From the NCBI GenBank assembly GCA_016744805.1, contig JADGDQ010000022.1, positions 1 to 34,770 of the forward strand: a DNA stretch of 34,770 nt. Reading direction: 5' to 3'. The stretch is from Sulfurovaceae bacterium. GTDB taxonomy: Bacteria > Campylobacterota > Campylobacteria > Campylobacterales > Sulfurovaceae. The notes below the pieces were generated by a model. It ran no database searches and had not been told where the DNA came from. It worked only from the letters and a program-made list of their open reading frames with translations. The translations under genes were made by a program, and so were the position numbers. Positions 26,009 to 33,565 of this stretch are shown here, one piece after another; position 1 is the first letter of the stretch; the number at the start of each line of letters is the position of its first letter.

Positions 26009-26084
26009 TGGTGGTCGCTACAAGACTCGAACTTGTGACATCTACCTTGTAAGGGTAGCGCTCTACCAACTGAGCTAAGCGACC
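26009..26084 (-). tRNA. tRNA-Val (TAC), copy A
   Basis: A 76-base tRNA with acceptor GGTCGCT/AGCGACC, anticodon loop CTTACAA (TAC), standard D arm AGCTCAGTTGGTAGAGC, T arm with GTTCGAG, and encoded CCA. Identical to copy B. Confidence 0.97.
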
Positions 26085-26087
26085 GCA

Positions 26088-26163
26088 TGGCGACCCTTAG
26101 AGGATTTGAACCTCTGTTTTTGTGTTGAAAACACAATATCCTTGGCCACTAGATGAAAGGGTC
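26088..26163 (-). tRNA. tRNA-Glu (TTC)
   Basis: A 76-base tRNA with acceptor GACCCTT/AAGGGTC, anticodon loop TTTTCAA (TTC), D arm CATCTAGTGGCCAAGG typical of bacterial tRNA-Glu, and encoded CCA. It is the only member of the array present once. Confidence 0.97.
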
Positions 26164-26187
26164 ATCTAGCCCATATTAAGTCATAAA

Positions 26188-26263
26188 TGGTGACCCGTCT
26201 AGGATTCGAACCTAGGGCCCATTCCTTAAAAGGGAATTGCTCTACCAACTGAGCTAACGGGTC
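26188..26263 (-). tRNA. tRNA-Lys (TTT), copy A
   Basis: A 76-base tRNA with acceptor GACCCGT/ACGGGTC, anticodon loop CTTTTAA (TTT), GTTCGAA T-loop and encoded CCA. Identical to copy B. Confidence 0.97.
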
Positions 26264-26269
26264 AAACAA

Positions 26270-26346
26270 TGGCGCGGTGGACGAGACTCGAACTCGCGAC
26301 CCCCTGCGTGACAGGCAGGTATTCTAACCAACTGAACTACCACCGC
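26270..26346 (-). tRNA. tRNA-Asp (GTC), copy B
   Basis: Base-for-base identical to copy A, including the encoded CCA, and seven bases from the neighbouring tRNA-Lys copy A. Confidence 0.97.
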
Positions 26347-26359
26347 ATAACATTGTTTA

Positions 26360-26435
26360 TGGTGGTCGCTACAAGACTCGAACTTGTGACATCTACCTTG
26401 TAAGGGTAGCGCTCTACCAACTGAGCTAAGCGACC
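26360..26435 (-). tRNA. tRNA-Val (TAC), copy B
   Basis: Identical to copy A. It lies 13 bases from tRNA-Asp copy B, whereas the corresponding spacer in the other cassette is 57 bases. Confidence 0.97.
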
Positions 26436-26446
26436 TAAAATTTTAG

Positions 26447-26522
26447 TGGTGACCCGTCTAGGATTCGAACCTAGGGCCCATTCCTTAAAAGGGAATTGCT
26501 CTACCAACTGAGCTAACGGGTC
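26447..26522 (-). tRNA. tRNA-Lys (TTT), copy B
   Basis: Identical to copy A and the first gene of the array in the direction of transcription, about 30 bases after the predicted transcription start. Confidence 0.97.
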
Positions 26523-26559
26523 ACACATTTAACTTATTGTTTTCTAATAAGTGGACGGA

Positions 26560-26588
26560 ATTATAGCTCAATTAGATTGGAATGTCAA
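26560..26588 (-). promoter_or_regulatory. Consensus sigma-70 promoter of the tRNA operon
   Basis: Read on the minus strand, TTGACA (26588-26583) and TATAAT (26565-26560) are both perfect consensus and separated by exactly 17 bases. Transcription would start near 26553 and run through all seven tRNAs. Confidence 0.85.
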
Positions 26589-26619
26589 GAGTTTTTGTAA
26601 AAATATAGAAAAAAATTTA

Positions 26620-27084
26620 TTATTTTAAATTTTTATACAAAAATTCTATCGCTTGGGTAGTTGCTTGTTGTTGTATTTCTTCTCTATTTCCATCAAAGAG
26701 ATACTTTTTTATACGCGTTCTTTTTGGTGTAAGGATTCCTATATAGACTGTACCCACAGGCTTAAGCTCACTCCCACCAGTAGGACCAGCTATACCACTG
26801 ACTGCTATAGCATACTCAGCAGATGCCTTTTGGGCTATACCACTTAGCATCTCCATCACACACTCAGAACTTACAGCTCCAAACTCTTCTAAAATCTCTT
26901 CAGAGACCCCAAGCCAGAGATGTTTAATCTCGTTAGAGTATGTTACGCAAGAGCCATTAAGTACAGCCGAAGCCCCTGATATGGCGGTAAAAGCTGAAGC
27001 AATTCGCCCTCCTGTACAACTCTCTGCAAAAGAGAGAGATTGGTTTTGTTCTGTAAGGTATGTGATTATTTTTTTTGTTTTCAT
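26620..27084 (-). CDS. pncC: CinA C-terminal-type nicotinamide-nucleotide amidohydrolase
   Basis: About 154 residues, the stand-alone CinA C-terminal (PncC) domain, which deamidates NMN in NAD salvage. Family motifs are LSFAESCTGGRIA, GSCVTYSNEIKHLWLGV, GAVSSECVMEM and the conserved AVSGIAGPTGGSELKPVGTVYIG. The ATG at 27084 gives the usual family length; an ATG at 27099 is also possible. A GTG at 27150 would add 22 residues with no family counterpart. No start has a strong ribosome site. There is no N-terminal MoCF-like CinA domain. It is divergent from ileS and upstream of the tRNA promoter. Confidence 0.88.
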   Translation of the reverse strand: MKTKKIITYLTEQNQSLSFAESCTGGRIASAFTAISGASAVLNGSCVTYSNEIKHLWLGVSEEILEEFGAVSSECVMEMLSGIAQKASAEYAIAVSGIAGPTGGSELKPVGTVYIGILTPKRTRIKKYLFDGNREEIQQQATTQAIEFLYKNLK

Positions 27085-27180
27085 ACTGTATTTTAGCATA
27101 GAGATTCTAAGTCTTTCCAAACATCTTAACCAACTTTTAGCTATACTCACGGCAATATATAAAACAAGGTAAGAGATATT

Positions 27181-29931
27181 ATGGACTATAAAGACACACT
27201 ACTACTCCCAAAGACCAAGTTCCCGATGCGTGGAAACCTCCCCAACAATGAGCCAAAGCGATACAAGCAGTGGTTTGATGCGGATATCTATGAGCAGATG
27301 AAAAGCAAGAGAGAAGGAGCCGAACTCTTTACTCTCCACGATGGACCTCCCTATGCCAATGGCGATATTCATATAGGACACGCACTCAACAAAATCCTTA
27401 AAGATATCATCCTCAAGTACAACTACTTCCAAGGCAAAGCCGTACGAATGACTCCAGGTTGGGACTGTCATGGATTGCCAATCGAACAAAAAGTCGAGGA
27501 GAAGCTAGGCAAAAGCAAAAAAGAGGCGATGCCTACAGCCAAATTCCGTGAGCTTTGTCGTCAACATGCGACGAAGTTTGTCGATATACAAAAAGAGGGG
27601 TTCAAATCTCTTGGGGTTATTGCTGACTGGAAAAACCCCTATGTGACGATGGATTTCAAATTTGAAGCCAATATCTACCGTACGCTTTGTGAAGTAGCAC
27701 AAAAAGGTCTGCTTGTAGAGCGACACAAGCCGATATTTTGGTCGTGGGCAGCTCGGACAGCTCTCGCAGATGCAGAGGTAGAGTACCAAGACAAAGAGGA
27801 CTACTCTCTCTTCGTACACTTCGAGCTGAGTGATTTGACCAAAGAGAAGTTAGGTATAGAGGGTAAAGCAGGTGTCGTCATCTGGACGACAACTCCATGG
27901 ACGCTCCCATCCAACACTGGTATCGCCTTTAACCCTGAAGAGATGTATGTACTCACTGATGATGGGCATATCGTAGCAGAGGCACGATATGACGCAATGA
28001 TAGAAGAGGGTGTCGTGAGCGGTCATGCCTTACGCAAGATAGCATCCACAGAACTAGATGGACTCCTAGCTATCAACCCACTCAATGGACGAAGCTCCAA
28101 GCTCGTACTTGGTGATCATGTACTTATGGATGGTGGTTCTGGCTGTGTTCATACTGCTCCTGGTCACGGTGAAGATGACTACAAAGTAGGTCTCAAAAAT
28201 GGTCTTGAAGTAGTGATGCCTGTCGATGAGCGAGGCTGTTTTGATGAGTCTGTAGTAGGACTCAACCTCTTGCCAAATCCTGAAGAGTTCGTAGGGATGC
28301 ATATCTTCAAAGCTAACGAGCCTATACTAGAACTTCTTGGCGAAAATCTCCTTAAAGTAAGTAAATTTGTTCACTCTTACCCACACTGCTGGAGAACAAA
28401 AAAGCCGTTGATTTATCGTGCAACAAACCAGTGGTTTATCTCTATAGATGACAAGCCTACAGGCGAAGAGAAAAGCTTACGAGATATAGCCCTAGACTCT
28501 ATAGAGGGTGTAGAGTTCCACCCAGAGAGTTCCAAAAACCGCCTCAAACCGATGATAGAGGGGCGACCTGACTGGTGTATCTCTCGTCAGCGATCTTGGG
28601 GTGTGCCTATAGCATTCTTCCGTGTCAAGAGTACCAAAAAGGTGATATTTGATGAGAAAGTTGTCAACTTTATTGCAATGATATTTGACCAGTTTGGTGC
28701 AGATGCTTGGTATGATATGGAGATTTCACAACTCCTTTACCCAGGCAGTGGCTACAAGCCTGAAGAGTTGGAGAAGATAGATGATATTCTTGATGTATGG
28801 TTTGATAGTGGGTCTACATGGAACTCTGTACTCAAAAGCCGTAACTATGATGCAGGAGCATACCCATCATCACTCTATATGGAGGGAAGCGACCAGCATA
28901 GAGGGTGGTTCCAGTCTTCACTGCTACTAAGTTCTGCTATTAACCATGTGTCTCCATACAAAACACTACTCACTCACGGCTTTACTGTCGATGAGAAGGG
29001 TGAGAAGATGAGCAAATCCAAAGGCAATGTCGTAGCCCCTGACAAAGTAACAAAAGAGTATGGCTCAGAGATACTCCGTCTATGGGTAGCCCTCAGCGAC
29101 TATCAAAGTGACCTCAAAATCTCTAATGGTATACTCAAACAGACAGCAGAGCAGTATAGAAAGATACGAAATACCTTTAGGTTTCTCCTCGCCAATGTTG
29201 ATGACCTTGATGCTATCGTAGAGCCTACTGCTTATGGTGAACTCGATAGATGGATACTTATCAAAGCCAAAGCAGTTTTTGCTGAAGTTAAAGAGTCGTT
29301 TGATAGCTATGATTTCTTGCGTGGATTTGCTATCCTCAACCACTTTATCACCAATGAACTTAGTGGAATCTATATGGATATCACCAAAGACCGCCTCTAC
29401 TGCGAAGCAAAAGATAGCACCACCAGAAGAGCCACACAGTCAGCCATGGCTCTCATCTCCAAATCTATGCTAGGACTCATCGCCCCAGTACTCACCTACA
29501 CAGCCGATGAGATACTAGACTACGCCCCTGCGATATTCAAAGGCGATATGGAGAGTGTATTTGACCTCGTCTATGAGGAGTTACCAGATGTTGCTGAGAG
29601 TTTCGATGATGAAGCCCTACTCGTTGCCAGAGAGAAGTTCTCCGAAGCTGTAGACAAACTCAAAAAAGAAAAAACCATCAAATCCACTCTCGAAGTAGAG
29701 ATAGCTGGTGCTGTAGAGAAGTTTGTGATGAGTGATAGCAAAGACCTAGAAGATTGGTTCGTAGTCTCTGCCCTGACAACCCAAAGTCAAGGCGAAGAGA
29801 TAGCCTCTTTTGAAGCAGATGGCACTACATACACCATCCACAAAGCCACACAAGCCAAATGCCCAAGATGCTGGAGATTTGCCTCTGTAGACGAAGAGAG
29901 TGCCTGCCCTAGATGTGCAGAGGTAGTATAA
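27181..29931 (+). CDS. ileS: Isoleucyl-tRNA synthetase
   Basis: A 916-residue class Ia synthetase. HIGH at 64-67 lies in PPYANGDIHIGHALNK, and KMSKS at 609-613 is followed by GNVVAP. The editing domain (VIWTTTPWTLPSNTGIAFNP, TAPGHGEDDY) is intact, as are the QWFISID segment and the C-terminal zinc site, with Cys894, Cys897, Cys909 and Cys912. AAGGTAAGAG precedes the ATG. Like valS, it has more G/C and more GCC, ATC and CTC codons than the genes around it. Confidence 0.98.
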   Translation: MDYKDTLLLPKTKFPMRGNLPNNEPKRYKQWFDADIYEQMKSKREGAELFTLHDGPPYANGDIHIGHALNKILKDIILKYNYFQGKAVRMTPGWDCHGLPIEQKVEEKLGKSKKEAMPTAKFRELCRQHATKFVDIQKEGFKSLGVIADWKNPYVTMDFKFEANIYRTLCEVAQKGLLVERHKPIFWSWAARTALADAEVEYQDKEDYSLFVHFELSDLTKEKLGIEGKAGVVIWTTTPWTLPSNTGIAFNPEEMYVLTDDGHIVAEARYDAMIEEGVVSGHALRKIASTELDGLLAINPLNGRSSKLVLGDHVLMDGGSGCVHTAPGHGEDDYKVGLKNGLEVVMPVDERGCFDESVVGLNLLPNPEEFVGMHIFKANEPILELLGENLLKVSKFVHSYPHCWRTKKPLIYRATNQWFISIDDKPTGEEKSLRDIALDSIEGVEFHPESSKNRLKPMIEGRPDWCISRQRSWGVPIAFFRVKSTKKVIFDEKVVNFIAMIFDQFGADAWYDMEISQLLYPGSGYKPEELEKIDDILDVWFDSGSTWNSVLKSRNYDAGAYPSSLYMEGSDQHRGWFQSSLLLSSAINHVSPYKTLLTHGFTVDEKGEKMSKSKGNVVAPDKVTKEYGSEILRLWVALSDYQSDLKISNGILKQTAEQYRKIRNTFRFLLANVDDLDAIVEPTAYGELDRWILIKAKAVFAEVKESFDSYDFLRGFAILNHFITNELSGIYMDITKDRLYCEAKDSTTRRATQSAMALISKSMLGLIAPVLTYTADEILDYAPAIFKGDMESVFDLVYEELPDVAESFDDEALLVAREKFSEAVDKLKKEKTIKSTLEVEIAGAVEKFVMSDSKDLEDWFVVSALTTQSQGEEIASFEADGTTYTIHKATQAKCPRCWRFASVDEESACPRCAEVV

Positions 29932-30048
29932 ATGTTTGACCTCACTCAGCCTGTAGGCATAGAGGTCATCATAGGCTCTATTGTGATTATCTTTGTAGTT
30001 GTTGGGATAGGGCTGGGGGTTGTGGAGTATTATAAGAGGAAGCGGTAA
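29932..30048 (+). CDS. Small single-helix membrane protein abutting ileS
   Basis: A 38-codon ORF whose ATG follows the ileS stop with no gap, so translation is probably coupled; AGAGGT within the end of ileS can serve as ribosome site. The predicted protein has a short acidic N-terminus (MFDLTQPVGIE), one strong transmembrane helix (VIIGSIVIIFVVVGIGLGVV) and a basic tail (EYYKRKR), a type-I-like small membrane protein. Base composition matches ileS rather than the AT-rich genes after it. No family is recognised. Confidence 0.55.
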   Translation: MFDLTQPVGIEVIIGSIVIIFVVVGIGLGVVEYYKRKR

Positions 30049-30072
30049 CAAAAAAAATTAAAAGGATTTTTA

Positions 30073-30510
30073 GTGGAATTATCAGATATGATTCAATTAG
30101 GTATAATATTATCAACCGCAGGTGCTTTATTTTTTACAGTTAGAAACTTTAGAAAACAATTGCAATTAAATTTTTTTGCAGAGTATACAAAAAGATACCA
30201 AGAAATAATTTTAAATTTTCCTAGGACAATTACTGAAGAAGATTTTAATATAGATAATCTTTCTGTGGAAGAAAAAGATAAAACCTTGCGTTATATGCGT
30301 GTATATTTTGATTTATGTAGTGAAGAATATTTTCTTTGGCAATCAAAAGACATTAGTGAAAAAGTTTGGCTAGAATGGGAAAGTGGAATAAAATATGCAA
30401 TGTCTCGACCAGCTTTTAATCAGAGTTGGGAGATAATTGGAGCTCATACAACCTACTATAAAGATTTTTCATTATTTATAGAAAGTATCACTACTCAAGA
30501 AACCAAATAA
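30073..30510 (+). CDS. Hypothetical membrane-anchored protein, GTG start
   Basis: A 145-residue unknown. One N-terminal transmembrane helix (about 7-24, MIQLGIILSTAGALFFTV) is followed by a basic turn and a helical soluble domain rich in aromatic residues (FFAEYTKRYQEI, YFDLCSEEYFLWQ, WLEWESGIKYAM). The GTG at 30073 is preferred because AAAAGGAT lies upstream. Proteins of this layout occur scattered in many bacteria without assigned function. Composition is AT-rich, unlike ileS upstream. Confidence 0.7.
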   Translation: MELSDMIQLGIILSTAGALFFTVRNFRKQLQLNFFAEYTKRYQEIILNFPRTITEEDFNIDNLSVEEKDKTLRYMRVYFDLCSEEYFLWQSKDISEKVWLEWESGIKYAMSRPAFNQSWEIIGAHTTYYKDFSLFIESITTQETK

Positions 30511-30589
30511 ATTGGATAATTACTATTGGTGCAACTGTTTCTTTATTTATATTGTTATTTTCATTTAGTAAAAGAAAGTCTAAAAAATA

Positions 30590-30621
30590 GTATACATAAC
30601 GACGGAGACCATCGTTACGAG
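30590..30621. repeat. Intergenic palindromic repeat, GGAGACC type
   Basis: GTATAC is followed by ATAACGA, CGGAGACCA, TCGTT and ACGAG. Read on the minus strand, this is CTCGT, a hairpin, then ATGTATAC, the same architecture as the first hairpin of R1 (CTTGT, hairpin, ATACATAC). The CGGAGACC core is shared with the element at 457-610. It sits just upstream of the next gene. Confidence 0.5.
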
Positions 30622-30631
30622 AAAGAAAATA

Positions 30632-30907
30632 ATGTCAAACCACCTAAACAAAACCCAATTTTACAGCAAACTCCTAGCCCTTCCAAATGGAGCCAATGAT
30701 GTCTACTATCAGGGCAAACGCTATCTATTACGCAAAGAGACTCTGCTTGATGGGAAACTTATCAAAATATATGCTGAGGAGTTAGGGGGTAAGGATGTCG
30801 TGAGTGGCAACTACTACCCCACACTCAAAGATGGTATGCTCAAACCCTGCGAAATGTCTGATAAGAAAGTGCTGGAGTTTGTACTCCATTCAGACTCTCT
30901 TTACTAG
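30632..30907 (+). CDS. Hypothetical 91-residue protein
   Basis: Not recognised. A small soluble protein, predicted alpha/beta, with the segment VYYQGKRYLLRKETLLDGKL near 24-43 suggesting beta hairpins, and a C-terminal helix (SDKKVLEFVLHSDSLY). No signal peptide or membrane helix. The ribosome site is poor (GAGAAAGAAA). Codon use is closer to ileS than to the preceding gene. Its stop overlaps the stop of the convergent SGNH-hydrolase gene by three bases. Confidence 0.65.
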   Translation: MSNHLNKTQFYSKLLALPNGANDVYYQGKRYLLRKETLLDGKLIKIYAEELGGKDVVSGNYYPTLKDGMLKPCEMSDKKVLEFVLHSDSLY

Positions 30908-31638
30908 TAGATAGCATTATATACAGTTTGAGCTATAATTGTAGCTCCCTCTGCATTAGGGTGGACTGTATCAGGGAAGAGGTCTCCTCTACCACTTAAT
31001 GGAGTATAGAGATCTATCACTCCTACGCCAGTATTTTGAGCTACTATATTTATAAGAGGGATAATCTCTTCTATTATGGTAGTTCCTGAGATACCTGCCA
31101 TTCCTGGGAAGGCAGGGGTTGGGTAGGCTATCCATATTTGTGGGTTACTCTCTAATGCTCGATAGCTTGTAATGAGTGCTGTATAGTCTGCAACAAAATT
31201 ATCTTTATATTGCCAATTATATGGTTTTGAGTCATTACTCCCTAGGAGTATTACGACTATATTTGGTGCAACTGCTAGTGATTGTGCAAACTCTTGGGTA
31301 TGTGTATAGGGGTCATCGCCTTTTTGGAGTAGAGTAGTGTTGGTTACTCCATAACTTCCTACAGACCACCCATCACCTAAAAGAGTAGAGAGTTGTACAG
31401 GATAGCTTTGAGACTCATCTAGTTTATATCCATTGGTCAGACTATCACCCACACATGCTACACGCACTAATTCTGTTGTACTCTCTAAGGGAGTTGGAGT
31501 TGTGGTTTCTACCGTTGTGGTCTCGACTGTTGTGGTTTCTACGGTACTTGTCTCTACCGTAGGTGTAGTAGATGAACTCCCACAAGCTGTTAAAAACAGT
31601 ACTATAGTTGTAAATATATATATTCTAATATAACGCAT
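30904..31638 (-). CDS. SGNH/GDSL-hydrolase lipoprotein
   Basis: A 244-residue lipoprotein esterase. The start at 31638 is chosen because AAAGGGAT lies eight bases upstream and the protein then begins with a lipoprotein signal ending LTAC (Cys19). A Thr/Val/Glu linker with repeated TVETT words (about 24-56) leads to the hydrolase fold. Catalytic Ser66 lies in GDSL, the oxyanion Asn in GSND near 128-131, and the Asp223/His226 pair in DTVHPN. Family members hydrolyse acyl or acetyl esters of lipids or glycans; the substrate is unknown. It ends the tolB-pal-cpoB-sel1 gene string, 13 bases after the Sel1 gene, which suggests an envelope role. Confidence 0.85.
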   Translation of the reverse strand: MRYIRIYIFTTIVLFLTACGSSSTTPTVETSTVETTTVETTTVETTTPTPLESTTELVRVACVGDSLTNGYKLDESQSYPVQLSTLLGDGWSVGSYGVTNTTLLQKGDDPYTHTQEFAQSLAVAPNIVVILLGSNDSKPYNWQYKDNFVADYTALITSYRALESNPQIWIAYPTPAFPGMAGISGTTIIEEIIPLINIVAQNTGVGVIDLYTPLSGRGDLFPDTVHPNAEGATIIAQTVYNAIY

Positions 31639-31651
31639 AAAATCCCTTTTA

Positions 31652-32227
31652 TTAAAATGCAATAGCACCATCAAGTTGCAATCTAAACATAAGCTCTTTG
31701 GCTTTTTGGTGTCCATTGTGTGCAGATTTTCTACAATACTCTATGGCTTTTTCTTGGCTTACTTCACAGCCTAAACCTTGGTCATACATAGCACCAATAT
31801 TAAATTGTGCCTGTGCATTGCCTGAATCGGCTGATTTTTTAAAGAGTATAAATGCTTTTTTATAATCTTGTTCGACCCCTAATCCCTCTTTAAATAAGAC
31901 AGCTAGGTTGTTATAAGCATCCATATTTCCTCGTTTTGCAGCCTCTTCGTACCAAAATGCAGATTCTGAATAATTTTGTCTACAGCCATCTCCATTTTCT
32001 AGCATCATAGCTACTTCAAATTGAGCTACAGGTACTTCTCGTGTGGCTGATTCTAGGTAAAGAGCGTGTGCTTTTGTGATGTCTCGTTCTACTCCAAAAC
32101 CATTAAAATATAAAAAACCCAAATAGTAATATGCTACTGGATTTTTCTCTTCTACTAATTGTGTATAGAGTTTAAATGCTTTTGTGTAATCTCTTGATAA
32201 TAGTGCTTGGTATGCCTCTTGTGTCAT
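31652..32227 (-). CDS. Sel1-like repeat protein
   Basis: A 191-residue protein made almost wholly of Sel1-like (SLR) helical repeats of about 36 residues, each with the A..LG..Y..G.GV..D..KA pattern; at least four are clear (AYYYLGFLYFNGFGVERD, AQFEVAMMLENGDGCRQN, AYNNLAVLFKEGLGVEQD, AQFNIGAMYDQGLGCEVS). There is no signal peptide, so a cytoplasmic location is predicted, unlike exported Helicobacter Hcp proteins. AAAGGGAAA lies upstream of the ATG. It starts 14 bases after cpoB, so it is probably in the Tol-Pal operon as a scaffold. Confidence 0.88.
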   Translation of the reverse strand: MTQEAYQALLSRDYTKAFKLYTQLVEEKNPVAYYYLGFLYFNGFGVERDITKAHALYLESATREVPVAQFEVAMMLENGDGCRQNYSESAFWYEEAAKRGNMDAYNNLAVLFKEGLGVEQDYKKAFILFKKSADSGNAQAQFNIGAMYDQGLGCEVSQEKAIEYCRKSAHNGHQKAKELMFRLQLDGAIAF

Positions 32228-32241
32228 GCGTATATTTCCCT

Positions 32242-33006
32242 TTAGAGTTTTTTCAGGTTTTCTTTTGCTATAGAGGCTGTAGATGCATCAGGATAGCTTT
32301 GAATAAGTGTTTGATAAAAGTTTTTGGCTTGTTCTTTATCACCTATTTTTTCTAATGATATAGCTGTATGAAGTAGGAGCATATCATTATAACTTGCTTC
32401 ATCATAGAGTTGAATACTCTTTTTAAAATAAGAGATAGCATTAGAATACTTGTGTGTGCTGTAGGCTATTTCACCTAAATAATAGTTGCTTGCAGCAGGT
32501 TTATAATTTTTGGTTTTAGTTATAGTAAAACGCTCTTCGGCATCACTATATTTATGTTTCAAAAAGAGGCGAACTCCTTGAGAGTATAATTTAGATGTTG
32601 GGATAGTAGAGAGCTTGGATACAGGTTCTTTTTTTGGTTCTATTTTGGGTTCTTCTTTTTTCTTGCTTTGATTTGTTTCATTATCGCTATCAGGTAGTTC
32701 CGAGAGATTTCCTTTACTCAAAAGTGCTACTTTTGCTTCTAAAACATCAAATCTCATTTGTGTTTCTTCTAGAAGAGGACTCTGTTTAGGTTGTTTTAGC
32801 TCTTGAATCACACCATTAAATCCCTCTATTAGGGTAGTGACTCCATCTAATCGTTCAGTAAGTCCAGCTACTTGCTGTTTGAGTAGAGCAATTTCATCTC
32901 TATTTTTTTGTGAGTTAGGTTCATTATCCCCCTGTTCAAAAGGTTGTGCATGAACAGGACTTATTAAAAGAATAAGAAGAGGTAAAAAAGAGATAAGTCT
33001 TCTCAT
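32242..33006 (-). CDS. cpoB: Tol-Pal system protein CpoB (YbgF)
   Basis: A 254-residue periplasmic protein. The start at 33006 places a signal peptide at residues 1-20 (MRRLISFLPLLILLISPVHA), four bases after the pal stop; in-frame starts further upstream, overlapping pal, would bury the signal. A coiled coil (about 37-95; EIALLKQQVAGLTERLDGV) is followed by a Lys/Glu/Pro-rich linker and C-terminal TPR repeats (about 145-254; SNYYLGEIAYSTHKYSNAISYF). CpoB coordinates peptidoglycan synthesis with Tol-mediated outer-membrane constriction. The order tolB-pal-cpoB is the conserved one. Confidence 0.9.
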   Translation of the reverse strand: MRRLISFLPLLILLISPVHAQPFEQGDNEPNSQKNRDEIALLKQQVAGLTERLDGVTTLIEGFNGVIQELKQPKQSPLLEETQMRFDVLEAKVALLSKGNLSELPDSDNETNQSKKKEEPKIEPKKEPVSKLSTIPTSKLYSQGVRLFLKHKYSDAEERFTITKTKNYKPAASNYYLGEIAYSTHKYSNAISYFKKSIQLYDEASYNDMLLLHTAISLEKIGDKEQAKNFYQTLIQSYPDASTASIAKENLKKL

Positions 33007-33010
33007 TGGC

Positions 33011-33538
33011 TTATTTTGTAAGTCCAAGGTCAACTCTTCTATTTCTTGCATAACATGCATCTGTAGCTTCTCGACACTGAGGATTACTCTCACCAAAACT
33101 TACAAAGTCAATTTGATTTGGAGGAATACCCAAAGAGATAAGACTATCCATAACTGCTTTTGTTCTTTTGAGTCCTAGGGCATAGTTATATTCATCTGTT
33201 CCAAACTCATCACAGTTTCCTTCAAGCTTTAGCTTTTTATTACCAAGTTTTTGAGAGAGAATATCTCTGTTAAACGAGAGAACCCCTTGCATTTGGGAAG
33301 TAATATTATATCCACCAAAATCAAAATAGACACTCTTCATTCCATCTGTACTGCTATTAAATCCATTAGGGTTTGACGCATCATAGCTATTGTTAGCACT
33401 CTCATCAATAGTGACTACATCAGTAGCTACATCATTGTTATTAAAGTTATTTCCAAGTGATGGATTTGGATCTTTTTTTGCACATCCACTCAAAAGAAGT
33501 AGAGCCAAAAAACTCCCTATTACTATTTTTTTTATCAT
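33011..33538 (-). CDS. pal: Peptidoglycan-associated lipoprotein Pal
   Basis: A 175-residue outer-membrane lipoprotein. The signal ends in the lipobox LLSGC with Cys19 as lipidation site. A low-complexity Asn/Ser-rich stretch (about 27-65) leads to an OmpA-like peptidoglycan-binding domain (about 68-175), with VYFDFGGYNI, LEGNCDEFGTDEYNYALGLKR and the NRRVDLGL end. Asn/Cys in place of the usual HTD/GHTD-type loop (EGNCDEFG) is the common Pal form. AAAGGATAT precedes the ATG, 27 bases after tolB. Confidence 0.96.
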   Translation of the reverse strand: MIKKIVIGSFLALLLLSGCAKKDPNPSLGNNFNNNDVATDVVTIDESANNSYDASNPNGFNSSTDGMKSVYFDFGGYNITSQMQGVLSFNRDILSQKLGNKKLKLEGNCDEFGTDEYNYALGLKRTKAVMDSLISLGIPPNQIDFVSFGESNPQCREATDACYARNRRVDLGLTK

Positions 33539-33565
33539 GTATATATCCTTTAAATATCTCTTTTA

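Noticed and set aside
25875-26522. tRNA array as an integrated-element attachment site
   Set aside because: No integrase, no partial tRNA duplicate at a distance and no foreign block next to the array; the duplicates are full tRNA genes in tandem.
26337-26528. Minus-strand 63-codon open frame
   Set aside because: It lies entirely over tRNA-Val and tRNA-Lys genes on the same strand; the translation is just read-through of tRNA sequence.
33007-33096. Longer cpoB start at 33096
   Set aside because: It would overlap pal by 86 bases and bury the signal peptide behind 30 residues of read-through from pal's end.
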